From NCBI GenBank assembly GCA_019454045.1, contig SKCR01021097.1, positions 1-64,000 of the forward strand: DNA of 64,000 nt, written 5' to 3'. This stretch comes from Zanthoxylum bungeanum (taxonomy: Eukaryota > Streptophyta > Magnoliopsida > Sapindales > Rutaceae). Under the pieces are notes generated by a model. That model saw only the letters and a program-made list of their open reading frames with translations. It was not told the DNA's origin and made no database searches. This document shows, one piece after another, positions 60,229 through 64,000 of this stretch. The position numbers and the translations under genes were made by a program. The stretch's first letter is position 1. The number at the start of each line of letters is the position of its first letter.

Positions 60229-60828
60229 ATGGGCTTGAAGCCTATAAATTAAGAATTTTCACTGTGGAAACCCAACCTAGCTGATTGGAGATCCTAAGAT
60301 TTAGGTTCAAAATGGACAACTGAAACTTTGTGCAATTCAAAACAAACACTGTAGAGTTTTATACAATTTCCTATTCCTGTAATGACGCAGAGTGTTGTCT
60401 GTCAAGGCTAAGATAAGCTAAGGCTTTTAATGTTTACTATATTAGGAGAAGAGTCCTAATGGGAGTTAAGGTAGATTACCTCTTTATAGTAGATTGTCTA
60501 TTTCAAGTAAGAAGTGAGGCCGTTTCCATGAGAGTTTTTGAAGGCTGAATTCCCTAAAGTACTTGATGAATCCAGAACCAATGTTCATGACCGAACTGAA
60601 CACAATCGTAGAATAGGAAATGGTCAAAGTAAAGATGTGTGTTGGTAATTGTCTTAGTTTACACCAATGACAGAACGGTTCAAGATCATGGGTCACTGGT
60701 TTGCCACGTAAATTCGATTGGCATTCACTAGGAAATGTTCAAGGTGAAAGCTACATATTTCAATGCAGTTTTATTTCACAAAAACTCTCTTAAGTATTTG
60801 TATTAATATTTAGAGAATTGTGGGGGAT

Positions 60829-61450
60829 TATTATAAATTCTCTAAATATATAGTATGCGTGTAGGAAGATCATGTCCATTGAGTAGTGCCTTATGGGAAA
60901 GGCACAAACATGTAGGGATATGTCCTCTAAATTGAAAACATGAGTCTTTAGGCTCCAAATGGCATAAGGGAATGGGTATAGCCCTTAGAAGGTTTACACC
61001 CCAAACCAAATGGTGCCCTCAAAGACACCATTCTATACCTATATATAGAGCCTTGCGTTCATTCTTAGGAGATCCAGAAAATAAGAGAAGTCTTTCATGG
61101 TCTAGAGTCATTGTGTAAAAGAGAGTTTCCTCCATATTCCCTGTTCAAGATCTTGTGAAAGGAGTGCCCATTTTCTAAGAAGTATCCAAGTAATCCTGGG
61201 AGACCGTTAGCCACAAAACAATCCGTAAAACACCGAGGCGAGGCTAATAAGTTCTTAAGGACAGAGGTAACTCGACTTGGACTTAAGTTGGATTATCATC
61301 TTCTACATTTTCAGGTTTTTCTAAGTCTTATTGTTATTTTTAATTTGACATTTTAATGAACAATTGATTCCATTGTTGTGTTGTGTTTTGAAATGATTTA
61401 GATAAATTCACATGTTAAATTTTGTTTGATGACACTAATTTATCAATAAT
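60829..61450 (+). repeat. 3' LTR of the copia element
   Basis: Preceded by the purine tract AATTGTGGGGGA and matching the 5' LTR at 45443. It starts TATTATAAATTC, where TG is expected, indicating a mutated first dinucleotide. A TATA-like CCTATATATAGAG is at about 61039-61051. Confidence 0.75.
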
Positions 61451-61484
61451 TCTCTCCAATTACTCCCGTCTACAACATATGATT
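61451..61484 (-). pseudogene. Purple acid phosphatase exon fragment, upstream side of the copia break
   Basis: The minus strand reads GVIGEN immediately next to the copia 3' LTR. In the phosphatase family this block directly precedes the (L/K)-(x)-DIDFVIS block, which is found at 45442 on the far side of the copia element. Upstream of it, similarity decays (a stop and Thr where Gln-Met is usual), and the GDWG block is not recognisable. Confidence 0.55.
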
Positions 61485-61627
61485 AAAATGTTAAATTGTA
61501 ATATAACTTCTTTTTTTTCAAAAAGGGAAACTTACAATGTTGATATTCTAGTAATTTGCGCAAATTTATTTGATAAACCTATTAGTTTTCCAAGAGTGAC
61601 GCTATACATACACTACAAGAATTATGG

Positions 61628-62095
61628 CTTTTAGCGTCCAATAATTTAGCGTCGAATATAATTTTCGACGCTAAAAATCAATTTTAGCGTCGTAAATAAT
61701 ATTCGACGCCAAATATCAAGATTTTAGCTACGAAACCAATATTCGACGCCAAATATTAAATTTTTTTCGTCGAAAAAAATTATCGACGCTAAAAGTACCC
61801 TTATAGCGTCGAACATATTCGACCCTAACTTATTTTACTATTCCAATAATTTTTGGCGCTAAATGTTACACTTTTAGCGTCGAATATATTTGTCGACGCC
61901 AAAAACTATACATTTAGCGTCGACTAAGTAGCGTCGCTAAAGGTTTAGGAAGATTCCACCGACAATCCTATGATCTTTAGCGTCTAAATTTATGTCGACG
62001 ATAAAAATTGGAGATATAGCGTCGAAATAGTTTATTCGACGATAAAAATCACAACAATTAGCGTTGAATTTATTTTTTCGACGCTAAATATAGAT
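61628..62095 (+). repeat. Subterminal repeats of the CACTA element
   Basis: About 15 copies of TTTAGCGTCGAA and its complement TTCGACGCTAAA alternate every 25-40 bp, so direct and inverted copies are mixed. These are candidate transposase-binding sites. Confidence 0.9.
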
Positions 62096-62516
62096 TAAAA
62101 TGTAGAATGCCACCAACCCTTCTCCCCCTCTGTTTTTTCTCCCATTCTCTTCATTTTCATCCTCTGAAATCTCAGAATCTGTCCTCTGCAACCTCACAAC
62201 TCTCCTATAAATTTTCAATAAAATTGTGATCAATTTTCCATAAGGTAAGTCTTCTTTTATATTTCTTTATTATCTTTCAATTTTTATGATTATGTTTATG
62301 ATATACTTTTTGTTAATGGTTTATGGTTCATATATGTAGATTAAGTTAATTAATTAACTAAATAGAATTTTTCTGTAAACTATTTACTTTATCAACTAAA
62401 TATATATATGTCTATGCTTAAATAAATAATTAATGAATTAGTAATGTTGATGAATGTAATATGATATTTAATAATTATATTATTATATTTAGGTATTTCG
62501 CTTAAATTGATAGAAA

Positions 62517-63870
62517 TTGAGTGTTGAATATCGTAATGGAGTGTATGAGTTTATGGAAGTCGCAAAGCAACACATTGATGAAGAAGGTCGTGTTCGGTGT
62601 CCATGTGCAAATTGTTTGAATAGGAAAAGGAAACAATTAGATGAAGTTCATAATCATTTATACATGCCAGGAATATCACCAACTTACCGTACGTGGATTT
62701 ATCACGGTGAGCAGTATAATTCTCAGTCACGGTTTATTGATTCCGGTGAAGGTAGCAGTAGTTATAATGATGAGATAACCGATGCTTTGCATGACTTACA
62801 AGGTCCACAACTTGGTCATAGTGTCAGTGGTGACATGCCAGTGTAAAGTGGAAATGATCAAAATTTATTTAGTGAACTACTTGATGAGGCAAAAAAAATT
62901 CCATTTGAAGGTGCTGGAATGTCGATCTTGAATTTCGTTGTGAAATTATTACACATTAAAGTGATCAACAGAATGACCAACAAAAGTATTGATATGATGG
63001 TAGAGTTACTGGGCCAAATGTTACCGGTTGGAAGCGAATTGCCTAAGTCGTACTACGAGGCAAAGAAAATGTTGCGTGATCTGGGAATGAGGTATGAATC
63101 CATTCATGCTTGTAAGTATGATTGTATATTATTTCGTGCAGAATATGAATCACTTGAATATTGTCCGATATGTGGTGAAAGTCGGTACAAAGTCCGTGGT
63201 ACGGGGAAGAAAGTGCCTCAAAAGATATTGCGATATTTTCCTTTAACGCCCAGGCTGCAGAGATTGTTCATGTCATGACACACAACAACTGACATGATGT
63301 GGCATCACGAAAAGAGGATCGGTGCAGAGGACATACTTAGACATCCTGCGGATGGAACCGAGTGGAAGGAATTTGATGACATGTACCCCTGTTTCGCTGA
63401 GGACCACCGTAATGTCAGGTTAGGTCTTGCCTCTAATGGTTTTAACCCATTTGGGAATATGTACAACTCTTATAACATCTGGCCCGTTATTGTTATTCCA
63501 TATAACTTACCTCCATGGAAATGTATGAAGGATCCGTTCATGTTTATGTCATTGCTTATCCCTGGTCCACGTTCCTCTGGTAAAGAATTGAATATTTACT
63601 TGAGACCATTGATCGAGGAGTTACAAACATTATGGAATGTGGGTGTGCAAACCTATGATGCAGCTTCCGAGCAGTATTTTCAGATGCATGCCGCATTATT
63701 ATGGACCATTAATGATTTTCCAGCTTATGGTTCATTATCTGGATGAAGCACTAAGGGATACATGTCATGTCCAGTTTGTGCGGGTCAAACACCTTCGCAA
63801 TGATTACGGAATAAAATAGGATACACATGGCACATGAGATTTCTTGAGTTGAGTCATCCTTGACGGAGGA
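62517..63870 (+). pseudogene. CACTA transposase (TNPD-like), broken, partial
   Basis: Three consecutive open stretches. 62517-62846: LSVEYRNGVYEFMEVAKQHI, CPCANCLN, HLYMPGISPTYRTWIYHGE; this is the transposase-associated domain with its Cys cluster. 62847-63278, after a TAA: GSELPKSYYEAKKMLRDLGM, then CKYDCILFRAEYESLEYCPICGESRY. 63294-63746, after a TGA: DGTEWKEFDDMYPCFAEDHR, NVRLGLASNGFNPFG, then LIPGPRSSGKELNIYLRPLI, typical of Transposase_21. Further stops occur near 63745-63870 and similarity fades toward the right edge. The usual initiating MDR-x-W block is damaged just upstream (ATT for ATG and TGA for TGG near 62502-62516). Non-functional as written. Confidence 0.85.
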
Positions 63871-64000
63871 GTAAATTATTTAACGGTCAACATGAACCTC
63901 AGAGTATGCCCAGTCCATTGTCTGGATTCGACATAGTTTGCCAACATCAAAATCTCAGAGACAGTACACCAGTTAAACATCCTAATAATAGAGATAAAAA

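Larger units (their letters stand above)
45443..61450 (+). mobile_element. Ty1/copia retrotransposon interrupted by a 9.35-kb LTR element
   Basis: The 5' LTR starts at 45443 (TGTTGTAAATT) and the 3' LTR at about 60829, preceded by the purine tract TTGTGGGGGA. Both share long stretches, for example TTGAGTAGTGCCTTATGGG and TGGACAATTGATTCCATTG-like text, ending near CCAATAAT at about 46060 and 61450. The pol remnant lies between them on the plus strand. The gag-only element (46551-55902) separates the 5' LTR from pol. No primer-binding site was seen after the 5' LTR. It sits inside a phosphatase exon: coding similarity stops at 45442 and resumes at about 61451. Confidence 0.72.
61611..64000 (+). 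mobile_element. CACTA (En/Spm) transposon, left end, runs off the window
   Basis: The terminus CACTACAAGAATTATGG is the standard plant CACTA end. It is followed by subterminal repeats and a TNPD-like transposase gene on the plus strand. The right end and the 3-bp target duplication partner are outside the window. Confidence 0.9.

Overview
The window is nuclear DNA of a flowering plant, almost certainly a eudicot. It is AT-rich, its genes are split by GT-AG introns, and it is packed with plant hAT, Mutator-like (MULE), CACTA, Ty1/copia and LTR elements. I cannot name the species. Nearly all of the sequence belongs to three host loci, two of them interrupted by transposons.

Layout. 1-3.93 kb: minus-strand anthranilate synthase beta subunit (plastid tryptophan synthesis); seven exons are visible and the last one is missing. 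4.3-4.45 kb: a short hairpin MITE. 4.52-13.56 kb: a probable 9-kb MULE-like element with hairpin pairs at both ends, a 171-bp satellite array and a decayed minus-strand gene resembling the Ulp1-like genes of MULEs. 14.4-24.1 kb: LTR retroelement debris, including a plus LTR (14431-20154) split by an inverted relative (16072-18477) and carrying a hAT MITE, plus a solo LTR at 21053-22265. 24.1-30.4 kb: AT-rich intergenic DNA with a foldback element and a hAT remnant. 30.44-30.62 kb: a MITE upstream of the next gene.

30.88-41.50 kb: the main intact host gene (plus strand, 8 exons, about 617 aa). It is an ALKBH10-like Fe(II)/2-oxoglutarate-dioxygenase-fold protein with a proline-rich tail, and the first two iron ligands appear to be replaced. 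Its 7.6-kb fourth intron contains three hAT elements, one nested in another, each with an 8-bp target duplication; the largest carries a nearly intact transposase gene.

41.9-61.5 kb: a minus-strand purple acid phosphatase gene broken into exon fragments. One copia-like element sits between two of its exons (about 42.5-44.8 kb). A second copia (45.4-61.45 kb) splits an exon, and a 9.35-kb gag-only LTR element (46551-55902) is inserted in that copia. 61.6 kb to the right edge: the 5' end of a CACTA element with a decayed transposase.

The genes do not form a functional cluster. The interest is in the layered insertion history, which can be ordered from target duplications and interrupted exons, and in the unusual architecture of the 9-kb element and the ALKBH10-like protein.
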